A DNA stretch of 64,000 nt from Polyangiaceae bacterium (GTDB lineage Bacteria > Myxococcota_A > Polyangia > Polyangiales > Polyangiaceae). This document shows, one piece after another, positions 1-8,577 of the stretch; position 1 is the stretch's first letter; each line of letters starts with the position of its first letter. The stretch lies in contig JABSRN010000002.1 of assembly GCA_013214025.1 (NCBI GenBank), positions 124,001 through 188,000 on the forward strand. The letters are read 5' to 3'. The notes below the pieces were generated by a model. It had not been told where the DNA came from, searched no databases, and saw nothing but the letters and a program-made list of their open reading frames with translations. A program made the translations under genes and the position numbers.

Positions 1-390
1 GATGGCAAGCAGCTGTCGGTGTACGAGGCGGACAACAAGCAGCTCTATAAACAGGCGGTGGACAAGAGTCAGTACCCCGCGGCGCTGTCGTTTCTTGCCG
101 GTGCTGGCAAACTCACTGACGAGTTCAACCTCAGGCGTCTGGACTCCGCTAAGTTGAAGTTCCAAGGTGGCTACGTTCTCGTCGGCACACCGAAGACGCC
201 GACTCCCGCCTATCAGAAGGTGCTGATGTACATCGATGCCAAGACCTTTCAGGTACGGCGCATGATGTTGATCGATGCCCAGCGCAATCGGAACCGATTC
301 GACTTCATCAATACGATCGTCAACAAGCCCATTCAGGCTAGCGAATTTCGTTTTCAGGCCCCTCCCGGGACTCGAATCATCAAACCCTAG
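1..390 (+). CDS. LolA-like outer-membrane lipoprotein carrier (3' part)
   Basis: The reading frame is open from base 1, so the gene begins upstream of the window and only the last 129 residues are seen. The visible part resembles the C-terminal half of LolA-type periplasmic carriers: a beta-rich stretch with a phrase reading VLMYIDAKTFQVRRMMLID, then a short region ending in FRFQAPPGTRIIKP, which matches the usual 'F.f..P.g..v' close of the family. LolA carries lipoproteins from the inner to the outer membrane. The next gene starts 38 bp downstream on the same strand, so it may share a transcript with the ABC genes. The family call rests on a partial sequence. Confidence 0.7.
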   Translation, partial: DGKQLSVYEADNKQLYKQAVDKSQYPAALSFLAGAGKLTDEFNLRRLDSAKLKFQGGYVLVGTPKTPTPAYQKVLMYIDAKTFQVRRMMLIDAQRNRNRFDFINTIVNKPIQASEFRFQAPPGTRIIKP

Positions 391-428
391 CCCTGCGCCA
401 CCGAGCACTACCCCTCCCTATTAGCTCG

Positions 429-1466
429 ATGATCGAAGTCAAAAATTTATACAAAGACTACGGCACAGTGGTCGCCGTGCACGATGTTTCCTTCGAAGTG
501 AAGGCCGGAGAGGTCGTTGGTTTTCTCGGTCCGAACGGGGCAGGCAAGAGCACGACTTTGCGCATGCTCGCCGGTTTCTTGGGTGCCACTTCGGGTGAGA
601 TTCGGATCAATGGTTTTGACATCGTCGAAGACGCAATGTCCGCTCGAAAATCTATCGGCTACATGCCAGAAATGTGCCCGCTCTACGGCGAGATGCGTGT
701 CGGCGAGTATTTGCGATTTCGGTCGGAACTCAAGGGCGTGCCGCGCCGTGACCGCAAGAGCGATGTGGACACTGCCATGACCGATGCCCGCGTATCCCAC
801 ATGAGCGAGACACGCATCCAGCATCTCTCCAAAGGTTATCGTCAACGTGTCGGTCTGGCCGACGCACTGATTGGTCGTCCTCCGTTGCTGATTCTCGACG
901 AACCCACGGCTGGTTTGGATCCGAATCAGATTCGAGAAGTCCGCCGTTTGATCCGCGGTCTGGCTGGAAAACACACGGTGCTGGTCTCGACTCACATTCT
1001 TTCGGAGGTGGAGACCACTTGCGACCGGGCTGTGATCATCGACAAGGGCCGGACGGTCGCCTCCGGCACCATCGACCAGCTCCGCACGGAGCGGCGCACC
1101 CTCGGCGCCGTCTTGCGGCTTCACGATCCCGTGGACACTCTGGCTGCGGTGTTGGATTCAGCAGGAGGGCTGTCTTCCTGGAGTCAAACCATCACTACGG
1201 AACTGGGCGTCGAGCTCAGCGCCAATGAAACGTCCCCCTACTCCAGGGTAAGCGTCGAGTACGCCCCGTCTCCGCTGCCCACTCAAGATGTGCTTGAGCA
1301 GATTGTAAAAGCCCTGGTCGCCTCCGGCGTAGGAGTGCGAGAAGCTACGGAAACCAAGGCGAGCTTGGAGGACGTATTCGCGCAGCTCACCCGAGATACC
1401 GGAGGTGGGCCGACGGAGTCGCAGCCCGCGACCGTGGTGGACGATTCAGAGGAGGCCTCGACATGA
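429..1466 (+). CDS. ABC transporter ATP-binding protein, GldA-like
   Basis: 345 aa. The nucleotide-binding domain fills the first ~220 residues: Walker A GPNGAGKST, Q-loop region around GYMPEMCPLYGEM, ABC signature LSKGYRQRVGLA (a common variant of LSGGQ), Walker B LLILDEPTAGLDP, and the switch His in STHILSEVE. The C-terminal ~120 residues are an accessory region seen in gliding-type and copper-type (NosF/GldA) exporters. It overlaps the next gene by 4 bp, so translation is probably coupled. With the permease and the GldG-like protein that follow, it forms a GldAFG-type exporter. The substrate is unknown. Such clusters are common in bacteria that do not glide, so gliding is not implied. Confidence 0.93.
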   Translation: MIEVKNLYKDYGTVVAVHDVSFEVKAGEVVGFLGPNGAGKSTTLRMLAGFLGATSGEIRINGFDIVEDAMSARKSIGYMPEMCPLYGEMRVGEYLRFRSELKGVPRRDRKSDVDTAMTDARVSHMSETRIQHLSKGYRQRVGLADALIGRPPLLILDEPTAGLDPNQIREVRRLIRGLAGKHTVLVSTHILSEVETTCDRAVIIDKGRTVASGTIDQLRTERRTLGAVLRLHDPVDTLAAVLDSAGGLSSWSQTITTELGVELSANETSPYSRVSVEYAPSPLPTQDVLEQIVKALVASGVGVREATETKASLEDVFAQLTRDTGGGPTESQPATVVDDSEEAST

Positions 1467-2206
1467 GGGGTTTTGTCGCCGTCTTCAAGCGAGAGATGCT
1501 CGGCCTGTGGGTGACACCGCTGGCATGGATCGTGACCGCGGTGTTCCTCACTCTCCAGGGCTGGAGTTTCTACACGCTGGTGGAGTACTACGCGAAGTTC
1601 ACCACCGTCTCTGTCGACCAGGGCCCCTTGCAGGCCTATTTCGTGTCGCCGTTCATCGTGATGTCGTTGATGATGATCTGCCCGGCCCTCAGCATGCGGC
1701 TCTTCGCCGAAGAGCGTCGCAGCGGCACCATCGAGGCACTGCTGACCGCTCCGGTGTCCGCCGTGGGCGTGGTGTTCGGAAAATACGCAGCGGTGCTCGC
1801 GACCTACGGGCTGATGTGGCTCCCGACTTTGGCTTACCCCATCATCCTGCGTAACACGGGGCACGTGGACTGGCCGGTGGTCGCTTCCAGCTACCTGGGG
1901 ATATTCGGCATCGGCGCGAGTTACTTGAGCATCGGCATGTTCATGAGCGCGATGACACGCAGCCAGCTCATCGCGTTGGTGCTCACCATCATGGTGCTGT
2001 TCGGTACCTTCATTCTCGGCCTCGGGGAGTTTATCTTCGACGAAGGTCCACTCCGAGACATGTGTACGCACATCTCGGTGCGAGGGCAGCTCGGAGACTT
2101 TGCCAAGGGCATCATCGATCTGCGCCGAGTGGTCCTAGACGCCACCGCCATCGGTCTGCCGCTGTTCATGACCGTTCGGGTAGTGGACTCGTGGAGGTTC
2201 GGCTGA
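1463..2206 (+). CDS. ABC-2 family permease, GldF-like
   Basis: 247 aa, hydrophobic, about six membrane segments (for example around WVTPLAWIVTAVFLTLQGWS and LIALVLTIMVLFGTFILGLG). The motif RLFAEERRSGTIEALLTAP is the hallmark of ABC-2 permeases of the GldF/NosY group. The start overlaps the stop of the ATPase gene (ATGA) and its stop overlaps the start of the next gene (TGATG), which indicates one translationally coupled operon. Confidence 0.92.
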   Translation: MRGFVAVFKREMLGLWVTPLAWIVTAVFLTLQGWSFYTLVEYYAKFTTVSVDQGPLQAYFVSPFIVMSLMMICPALSMRLFAEERRSGTIEALLTAPVSAVGVVFGKYAAVLATYGLMWLPTLAYPIILRNTGHVDWPVVASSYLGIFGIGASYLSIGMFMSAMTRSQLIALVLTIMVLFGTFILGLGEFIFDEGPLRDMCTHISVRGQLGDFAKGIIDLRRVVLDATAIGLPLFMTVRVVDSWRFG

Positions 2207-3837
2207 TGACAGAGCCCGTGCTTCCTCCAGCCCAGACCACTCCAGCCGGTTCGAAATCTGCCAAGCTTGTGGTGCCTCGAGCCCGAGACGCGGCCCAGAC
2301 GGTGCAGCGCTACGGAGCGGTGGGCATATTCGCGGCGTCCATCATCGCCGTGTGTCTCAACATCTTGGTGTATCGCTTCTACAAGCGGTGGGACGTCACG
2401 AATCGTGGCGTGTACACGCTCAGTCACGCCACCCTCGAAACACTGCACGCTCTCGACGATCAGATCGATATCGTGGTCTTCCTCAGTAGCTCCAACCCGC
2501 TGAGCATGAGCGTCCGGCAGATGTTGACGTCCTACGGTAGCGAGACCACGAAGATTCACGCCCGCTACGTTGACCCCGATCGCAACGCAGCGGAGTTTCT
2601 GGCCCTGCAACGCAAATACGGGATCGTCGCGGGCAAGACGGAAGATGGGCAGCTGGTCACCGATGCCAGTCTGGTGATCGCACGTGCCGATCGTTACTGG
2701 TATGTCAGCACTGACGACATGGTCGTCTACGACGAAAAGGACGGTCGGGCTCGTCCGAGCCTGGAGCAGGCCTTGACCGAAGGCATTCGAAACGTCTTCG
2801 AGTCGGAGCGGGTTCGCGTTTGTTTTACGACGGGGCACCAGGAGATTTCCATCGACGACGGCGGGCCCACCGGGCTCGCGGAACTCCGCTACCGCCTCGA
2901 AAAGAATAACTACGAGGTGAAGGCCGTGGACCTCACTTCGCCGGCTCGGGACCAGTCCCTCACCGGCTGTGCTGTGGTGGCGGTCGTGGGGCCCGAAGTC
3001 GCTCTGGGTTCCGGCCCCGCTCAGCGCTTGAAGGATTTCGTGCTGGCCGGTGGGAGCGCTCTGGTGCTCAGCAATCCGATCCTGGACGAGGACAACCGCA
3101 TTCGCTCGGGCGGCTTGGAGCCCTTGCTGAGCCTAGCGGGTATGAGCTTTCATCACGATTTTGTGATCGAGCAAAATATTGAATTGGCCTTTCCCGGAGG
3201 TTTGGGCGAGCGATTCCTAGCCACCCCGAAGCCCCACGCCATCAATCGCGGCCTATTCCTGGGCGACGAGGTCGGCGCCCGAGTACTGATCCGTAACGCC
3301 CAGAGCCTTAGCCGAAGTGGAGAGAGCCGGGCGGTCCCGCTGCTCAAGACGAGTGACCAGTCCTTCGCGGTCGATGACATTCGCCCCTTCGTCGAAGAGG
3401 GCCGGGCACTGAGTTCGAATGGAGCGGCCCGGACCGGTCCTCTGACGGTGGCGATGGCCGCCGAGCTTCCGGCCAAGAAGCCCACCAAGAAGGCCACAGG
3501 CGACGCCAAAGCTCCGAAAGCCCACGGAGCGCGCATCGTAGCGGCAGGTTCCGCCAACCTCGTGTTCGGTCGAAATTTCCGCGAGGCGCCTCTTCGGGGC
3601 ACGCGATTGTTTATCGAAAGCGCGGTGTCGTGGCTGGCCGCTCAGCCGCCGCTCGTGAGTGTGCCTCAGAAGCAATCCCATCCGGCGGGCATCGATCTCA
3701 CCGAAGAAGGGCTGGCCAGCATCTTCAAGTACGTACTGCTGTATCTGCCGGCGGGGGCGATCGTTCTCGGATTCTTCGCCATGTATCGTCGGAGAGTCGG
3801 CGATCGCCGGCGCGACACCGTTCAGGAGGCGTCGTGA
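2206..3837 (+). CDS. GldG-like ABC auxiliary protein
   Basis: 543 aa from the ATG that overlaps the permease stop; an in-frame start at 2062 would lie inside the permease gene and is rejected. There is one membrane segment near residues 30-50 and another near the C-terminus (LLYLPAGAIVLGFFAMY), with a large extracytoplasmic domain between. The text YTLSHATLETLHALDDQIDI matches the start of the ABC auxiliary (GldG) domain, usually 'ysLSp.T...l..L...v.v'. Residues ~415-450 form a Lys/Pro/Ala-rich linker (PAKKPTKKATGDAKAPK). It probably works with the exporter. It overlaps the next gene by 4 bp. Confidence 0.88.
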   Translation: MTEPVLPPAQTTPAGSKSAKLVVPRARDAAQTVQRYGAVGIFAASIIAVCLNILVYRFYKRWDVTNRGVYTLSHATLETLHALDDQIDIVVFLSSSNPLSMSVRQMLTSYGSETTKIHARYVDPDRNAAEFLALQRKYGIVAGKTEDGQLVTDASLVIARADRYWYVSTDDMVVYDEKDGRARPSLEQALTEGIRNVFESERVRVCFTTGHQEISIDDGGPTGLAELRYRLEKNNYEVKAVDLTSPARDQSLTGCAVVAVVGPEVALGSGPAQRLKDFVLAGGSALVLSNPILDEDNRIRSGGLEPLLSLAGMSFHHDFVIEQNIELAFPGGLGERFLATPKPHAINRGLFLGDEVGARVLIRNAQSLSRSGESRAVPLLKTSDQSFAVDDIRPFVEEGRALSSNGAARTGPLTVAMAAELPAKKPTKKATGDAKAPKAHGARIVAAGSANLVFGRNFREAPLRGTRLFIESAVSWLAAQPPLVSVPQKQSHPAGIDLTEEGLASIFKYVLLYLPAGAIVLGFFAMYRRRVGDRRRDTVQEAS

Positions 3838-6053
3838 AAATCGTCGTTCGAGTCCGGGCAATGAACCTCACCATCGGAGCTGTCGCAATAGCGTTGGTCA
3901 TCAGTGTGTTGGCGACCGCCGGCAAGGTCACGACCAGTGAGCGACGGGAGCGAGAGCTCGATCTATTGAGCGCCTTCCGTCAGTCGGACATTACTCGTTT
4001 GCGGATCGAACGAAAACTAGGCGGATTTGTCATCGAACGGGAGTCCGTAGATGACGGTGGAATCGCCGAATGGCGGATCACGTCTCCCATCCAGGAAGAG
4101 GTCGAGGTTTTCTCGATGGAGCGCTACCTGGGGACCTTAGAGTTTGCCGGGTTCGAGCGCGTTCTGAAGCCCGAGGCCATCCACCGCAAGGAGATGGGCT
4201 TCGACGACCCCCGTTGGGTCGTGCACGTGGATATGGGCGACATTCGCTACCGCCTGCGACTCGGAAAAGACGCTGTATCGCCTGCGGGGTCGGCGTACCT
4301 CGAGGTCGCCGGTGAGAACGTGCCACGCAAGGGCATTTACATCATCAAATCTAGCTTGATCCGCGAGCTGGACGCCCCACTGGACATCTTCCGGTCGCGA
4401 AGTCTGATGCCCTATCTGTCCACGTCTCTGTCGGAAATTCACTTGGACGGGGACGGTGGCGAGCGCCGATTCCGGCGAGCAGAAGGCGGCGGTTGGCGTT
4501 TTGATGGCATGGCAGCGGACGTCAACGTGGATCGAGATGCCCTCGACCGTATGTTGCTGCAGTTCGCACGCACCAAGGCAGAGACCTTCATCGACATCGT
4601 GGCGGCCAAAAAAGCGCTCGCTGGCGATCTAAAGATCAAAATTACGCTGGTGCCGAAAGATGGATCTCCCCGAGGCACGGTCAGCGTCGGGGGCCGTTGT
4701 CCCGACGAGCCCTCGGCCTTGGTCGCCGTACGCTCCGAGCCGGATCCCGTCGCTGCCTGCGTGCCGGCGAGCATCATGTTTGGCCTCGGTATGTCAGTGG
4801 TCTCTCTCAAGGACTACAGCCCATTCTATTTGCGAACCGACGAGGTCGAGAGCATCACCATCAAGGCGGGCAAGAAGGTTCTGGATTTTGCGCGCAAGGA
4901 GCACGGCTACACTCTGCGCGCACCAGAAGTCGCGGAAGTGGATGCCGCCGCTGGCGACCGTCGGCTCAACACCCTGACAGGATCCCTCGGGGAGCTGATC
5001 GAAGATGCCGATCTAGTGCAGCTCGGTCTCCAGCCCGCCCAGGCCACTGTGGTTCTCACCAGAGTGACCGATCAAGAGAAGAAGGCGTTCACGGAGACCA
5101 TTACTGTGGGTACCCCCGCCACGGATGGCTCGGTGCATATTCAGCGCAAGAGCGATGGCGCGGTACTCAAGATGGCGCCGGAAGCCGCCCGAGCCCTACG
5201 CGCAGATTCCTCCTTGGTGCGAGAACTCGGCATCTTCGATTTCGGGCGGGAAGATATTCGAGCCTTGGAATTGCAAGCGCGCGGCAACCATCAGGTGCTG
5301 ACGCGCGGAGAGAGTTCGGCGGATCAATTCGTGATGACGGAGCCCGCCGGCTACCCCGCGGACCACGTCTTGGTACTGGATTTGGTCAATCGTTTGCGCA
5401 AGCTCCGCGCGACGCGTTGGGCAGCTGACGAAGACGATGGGACCTTCGGCTTTGATACCCCGGCCGCCGTCGTGCGCTTCTCCGCTCAGCCCAGCGTTCA
5501 AAAGGACCCGAAATGGCATGAATTTGTCGTCGGCGCCCGTGCCAGTGACGGCTACTTTGCCAAGGAGAGTAAGAGTTCCGCGGTATTTGTGATCAGCCGA
5601 CGCCTGGTGATGGCTACTCGAGCGCTGCTGATCAATCGCGATCATTTCATGATCTCAAAGAACCTAGCGGCGAAAATCCGCTTGAGCACACCGTCGGCGA
5701 CGGTGCAGCTGATACGTCAAGGCAAAGGGTTTATCCAGGGTCCGGGTCAGCCGCGCCTGTTCCGATCTCAGATCGAAGAGATCATCGAGACGCTTCCCTA
5801 CTTGCTTCCACGAGGGGCAGTGCACCTGGGCGCGCCGACCCCGGCGGAGGGCTTTGAGCAGCCATTGCTGCTGGTCGACATCGAGGCGCTGCCGGGCCAC
5901 GGCGGGGGGTCGAAAGCTCGTCGGTTCCGCATCGGCAACGGTGACAGCTACAATTTCGAGGCGATTTACTACGCCCGTACATCGGATATTGACGCCACCT
6001 TCGTGTTGCCCCGCCAGCAGGTGCGTCGTTTGCTGGACGCGCTGCCGGAGTAG
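3834..6053 (+). CDS. DUF4340 domain protein
   Basis: 739 aa from a GTG overlapping the GldG stop (GTGA). The listed longer frame from 3630 would run inside gldG. It has one N-terminal membrane anchor (LTIGAVAIALVISVLATAG) followed by repeated beta-rich units. The pattern 'I..L.ier....ivieR......W.it.P....vd...v..ll..l' near residues 45-110, then 'vd.....fGLd.P...v', is typical of DUF4340 proteins that close GldAFG-type operons. The domain looks repeated (~residues 45-200, 330-480, 490-640). Its function is unknown; it is probably an extracytoplasmic partner of the transporter. Confidence 0.82.
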   Translation: MKIVVRVRAMNLTIGAVAIALVISVLATAGKVTTSERRERELDLLSAFRQSDITRLRIERKLGGFVIERESVDDGGIAEWRITSPIQEEVEVFSMERYLGTLEFAGFERVLKPEAIHRKEMGFDDPRWVVHVDMGDIRYRLRLGKDAVSPAGSAYLEVAGENVPRKGIYIIKSSLIRELDAPLDIFRSRSLMPYLSTSLSEIHLDGDGGERRFRRAEGGGWRFDGMAADVNVDRDALDRMLLQFARTKAETFIDIVAAKKALAGDLKIKITLVPKDGSPRGTVSVGGRCPDEPSALVAVRSEPDPVAACVPASIMFGLGMSVVSLKDYSPFYLRTDEVESITIKAGKKVLDFARKEHGYTLRAPEVAEVDAAAGDRRLNTLTGSLGELIEDADLVQLGLQPAQATVVLTRVTDQEKKAFTETITVGTPATDGSVHIQRKSDGAVLKMAPEAARALRADSSLVRELGIFDFGREDIRALELQARGNHQVLTRGESSADQFVMTEPAGYPADHVLVLDLVNRLRKLRATRWAADEDDGTFGFDTPAAVVRFSAQPSVQKDPKWHEFVVGARASDGYFAKESKSSAVFVISRRLVMATRALLINRDHFMISKNLAAKIRLSTPSATVQLIRQGKGFIQGPGQPRLFRSQIEEIIETLPYLLPRGAVHLGAPTPAEGFEQPLLLVDIEALPGHGGGSKARRFRIGNGDSYNFEAIYYARTSDIDATFVLPRQQVRRLLDALPE

Positions 6054-6071
6054 CTTGCACTGCCGGAGTAG
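6042..6071. repeat. 12-bp direct repeat duplicating a gene end
   Basis: The sequence CTGCCGGAGTAG, which holds the last codons and stop of the DUF4340 gene, is repeated exactly 6 bp later (6042-6053 and 6060-6071). It is likely a slippage or small duplication event. Confidence 0.8.
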
Positions 6072-6078
6072 CCGAGCC

Positions 6079-6519
6079 TCAGTTGAGTTGTTTGTTGGAG
6101 GAGCGACGGCTCCAGATGGTGTCCCAGTTTTTTCGGTACGTGTCGGTCGCGATCTGAGCGGGTCGGCCCTCGCTGGAGATTCGTGTCTCGGGGGGCGCGT
6201 ACTGGGTCTCCACATCCATGATGGCGGGGGATTCTGCGCGAGGCGTCAGCGTGACGATCTCGCCATGGATCGGCTTGCCGGATTCCAGAGGCCGGACGGT
6301 GGCGGCTTCAATCTGCTCGTTGCGCCGTCGCAGAATGTTGAGCCCCTGCCGGTCCTTCGTTACAGCGACAGCGACCGCGATATCCGATCCTTCGACAGCC
6401 GTCGAAGGATCGGATATCGCGGTCTGTGACGTTTTCGCCTTCGTCAGCTCCGCAGTTCTGTCGTCGGCGGGACTGTTGCCGCCTGTGACCGGAGACCGTT
6501 TGGGAGGAGCACTGGCCAC
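6079..6519 (-). CDS. conserved-looking protein of unknown function
   Basis: 146 aa, convergent with the DUF4340 gene, 25 bp between stops. The N-terminal ~65 residues are low complexity (Pro/Ser/Ala-rich, then AVAVAV). The C-terminal ~75 residues read like a folded domain: NILRRRNEQIEAATVRPLES, then GKPIHGEIVTLTPR, then ATDTYRKNWDTIW. I do not recognise a family. A perfect palindrome (6373-6424) lies within the low-complexity part, so that segment may be an insertion tolerated in a linker. No signal peptide. Confidence 0.6.
   Translation of the reverse strand: MASAPPKRSPVTGGNSPADDRTAELTKAKTSQTAISDPSTAVEGSDIAVAVAVTKDRQGLNILRRRNEQIEAATVRPLESGKPIHGEIVTLTPRAESPAIMDVETQYAPPETRISSEGRPAQIATDTYRKNWDTIWSRRSSNKQLN
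6373..6424. repeat. perfect inverted repeat, 24-bp arms, 4-bp loop
   Basis: The left arm (6373-6396, beginning GACCGCGATATC) and the right arm (6401-6424, ending GATATCGCGGTC) are exact reverse complements, with AGCC between them. The element lies inside an open reading frame and keeps it open. It has no T-run after it, so it is not a standard terminator. Confidence 0.95.
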
Positions 6520-6604
6520 GTCTTTGGTTTAGCACGGCGATTTGGCTTAGCACAGTGGGTCGTCGCCACGCAGGCGGGTTGGCTCGTCGCGTGGATCCGA
6601 AGAC

Positions 6605-7441
6605 TTACAGCCCCAGGGCGTTCTTGTGAACCCAGCCCTTTTTGCCGCGGGCGCCGTATTCGACGAGGTAGTAGTCGGCTTCCAGGGAGTTGACGACGAC
6701 GCGGGTGCCGTAAAGTAGCCGTGAAACCACTGCGCTGGCTTTTTCCGCTTCTGCGTGAACTTGGGCGGATTGCCATATGACGGTGGCGATGCCACTGGCC
6801 ACAGTGCGCGCTTTGCCCGGTTTCTCCCCCTCCTCGGGATGCCGGACGCTGCCGGGGGGCACGAACTCTGTGAAGTAGAACACCATGTAGCGAGACTGCT
6901 CATGGTCAATGTCCCGGAGCGAGGCGGATTCGAACTCTTTCTTGGCGCAAGCGATCAGTGCCGTGGCTTTGGACTTGGCCAAGGTCGTGCTCTTGCCGCG
7001 CACAATCTTGACGATCCGATTCGCGGCGAAGTCCAAGTCGAATCCGAGCGACAGGGTTCCCGATAGTCCTTTAGCGGCGTCGCAGTTTCTCAGGTTGGCG
7101 AGGCGCGCCTTGGCGATGCTATCGATATCGATCTTGTCGCATTGTTTGAGCCGGCGGCCACGCTCGTCCTTGCAGTTGACGATCTTGGAGCTGCCTACGG
7201 TCACTGTCTGCACGCTAGTGCGCGCCACTACAGGCGTTTTGGCTTTCGGTGCGCTAGCAGCTGTCGCGTTGCCGTTGCTAGCGGACGGCGTCGGGGCCAC
7301 TGTTTGGCTTCGCTCCACGGGAGCGCGGGGTACCAGTACAACTCCCGCTAGGCCTGGCCAGAACACGCCGATCAGAAATCCGAGCAGCGCGATGAGCCCA
7401 ACTCGGCCGAGCCGGGCCCTGTCGGAACTGGATGTTGCCAT
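6605..7441 (-). CDS. membrane-anchored protein with C-terminal SH3-like domain
   Basis: 278 aa from the ATG at 7441; a GTG at 7501 is an alternative giving 298 aa. It has one N-terminal membrane segment (VGLIALLGFLIGVFWPGLAG), a Ser/Ala/Pro linker, then a Cys-containing domain (NCKDERGRRLKQCDKI ... NLRNCDAA ... ALIACAKKEF) where pairs of Cys may form disulphides. The last ~60 residues (AEKASAVVSRLLYGTRVVV ... YYLVEYGARGKKGWVHKNAL) resemble a bacterial SH3 (SH3b) domain, often a peptidoglycan or protein-binding module. The overall family was not recognised. Confidence 0.7.
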   Translation of the reverse strand: MATSSSDRARLGRVGLIALLGFLIGVFWPGLAGVVLVPRAPVERSQTVAPTPSASNGNATAASAPKAKTPVVARTSVQTVTVGSSKIVNCKDERGRRLKQCDKIDIDSIAKARLANLRNCDAAKGLSGTLSLGFDLDFAANRIVKIVRGKSTTLAKSKATALIACAKKEFESASLRDIDHEQSRYMVFYFTEFVPPGSVRHPEEGEKPGKARTVASGIATVIWQSAQVHAEAEKASAVVSRLLYGTRVVVNSLEADYYLVEYGARGKKGWVHKNALGL

Positions 7442-7604
7442 CGCTATTTTTACGGGTTCCTGGGACGTCACTGTTGCCTCGTCTTTGCAGGCTATTAGCA
7501 CGAGGGTGGCCTATTGGGGCGATGTCACCGCGCCGCGCGGAGCACAGCTGTCGTGGGCGTCAAGAGCGAGGCTGGGGGACTGCAGAACCCAGGGCCGGAA
7601 TCGT

Positions 7605-8549
7605 CTAGCTGACGCGCTTCTTGCGGGATTTGCGCAGAGCTGTGCGCTTCGGGGGCTTGCGCGTTTTGCCAGTCGTGACCAAAATTTCCATCACATCTCC
7701 CCGGCCGTCCTTTTTGGAATTGATGCGGCGGGGGACGGGCACGAGATCCAATGGGAAGTCGTCGAACAATGAGCGGGTGAGCGGAGTGTTGGAGTTGCTC
7801 AGTACGGAACAGACGCCCCGCGAGCGGAGGGCGTCAAAACACTCGGCCAGTCGCTTGTGGGCCTCTTCGCCGAAAGCTTCGCGGTGGTAGGCGGTGAAGC
7901 TCGCCGTGTGCGAGAGCGGCACGTAGGGTGGATCGAAGTAGACGGCATCCCCCGCCCGGGCATCACGACATAGCTCCGAAAAATCCGCGACCTCCAGACT
8001 GACGCCTCGGAGTGCCCTGGAGGCGGCGCGCAGCCGTTCCGGATCGCAAATGGTCGGATTGACGTAACGTCCGAAGGGCACGTTGAACTGTCCCGAGCGG
8101 TTGACTCGGTAGAGGCCGTTGTAGCCGGTGCGGTTGAGGTAGATGAGCCTCGCAGCTCGTTCGTTCAAATCTAGATTGGCGGGTTTTAGCGCGCGGGCTG
8201 CGTAGTAGGTGTCCTTGTCGTACTCGTAGTGTTCGAGCAGTTGGATCACGCCTTTGGCCCCTCGGCGAAGGGCCCTATACACGTCGATCAGATCCTGGTT
8301 CTTGTCCGACAACACGGCACGCGAGAATCGCTTGTCGGCGGCGAGTGCGAAAAACACCGCGCCTCCCCCGATGAAGGGCTCGTAGTAGGTATCGATAGAC
8401 GCCGGCAGCCGCTCGAGGATCCGGGGCAACAGATGAGTCTTGCCCCCCGCCCATTTGAGCACCGGGCGCGGGGCCTTTCCTCCCGCTGACCGTGCCGTTG
8501 ACGGTCGGATATCGTGGGGTCGACTCGGTAGCGTGGTGGACTTGGGCAT
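7605..8549 (-). CDS. D12-class DNA adenine-N6 methyltransferase (Dam-like)
   Basis: 314 aa. It contains the ordered motifs of alpha-class (D12) N6-adenine methyltransferases: KWAGGKTHLLPRI (motif X) near residue 33, the AdoMet-binding YYEPFIGGGAVFFAL (motif I), the catalytic DPPY (in VYFDPPYVPLS), and YNGLYRVNRSGQFNVPFG, the Dam/DpnM substrate-binding block. The family methylates adenine, often in GATC. No restriction endonuclease gene is next to it, so it may be an orphan methylase. The C-terminus is very basic (about 20 residues rich in Lys/Arg). It ends 28 bp before the regulator gene. Confidence 0.93.
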   Translation of the reverse strand: MPKSTTLPSRPHDIRPSTARSAGGKAPRPVLKWAGGKTHLLPRILERLPASIDTYYEPFIGGGAVFFALAADKRFSRAVLSDKNQDLIDVYRALRRGAKGVIQLLEHYEYDKDTYYAARALKPANLDLNERAARLIYLNRTGYNGLYRVNRSGQFNVPFGRYVNPTICDPERLRAASRALRGVSLEVADFSELCRDARAGDAVYFDPPYVPLSHTASFTAYHREAFGEEAHKRLAECFDALRSRGVCSVLSNSNTPLTRSLFDDFPLDLVPVPRRINSKKDGRGDVMEILVTTGKTRKPPKRTALRKSRKKRVS

Positions 8550-8577
8550 GGGCGGCGTCGCCGGGTGCCGGCGATCT

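Noticed and set aside
429-6053. Gliding-motility machinery
   Set aside because: Only the GldAFG-type exporter and DUF4340 genes are seen; they occur in many non-gliding bacteria, so motility cannot be claimed.
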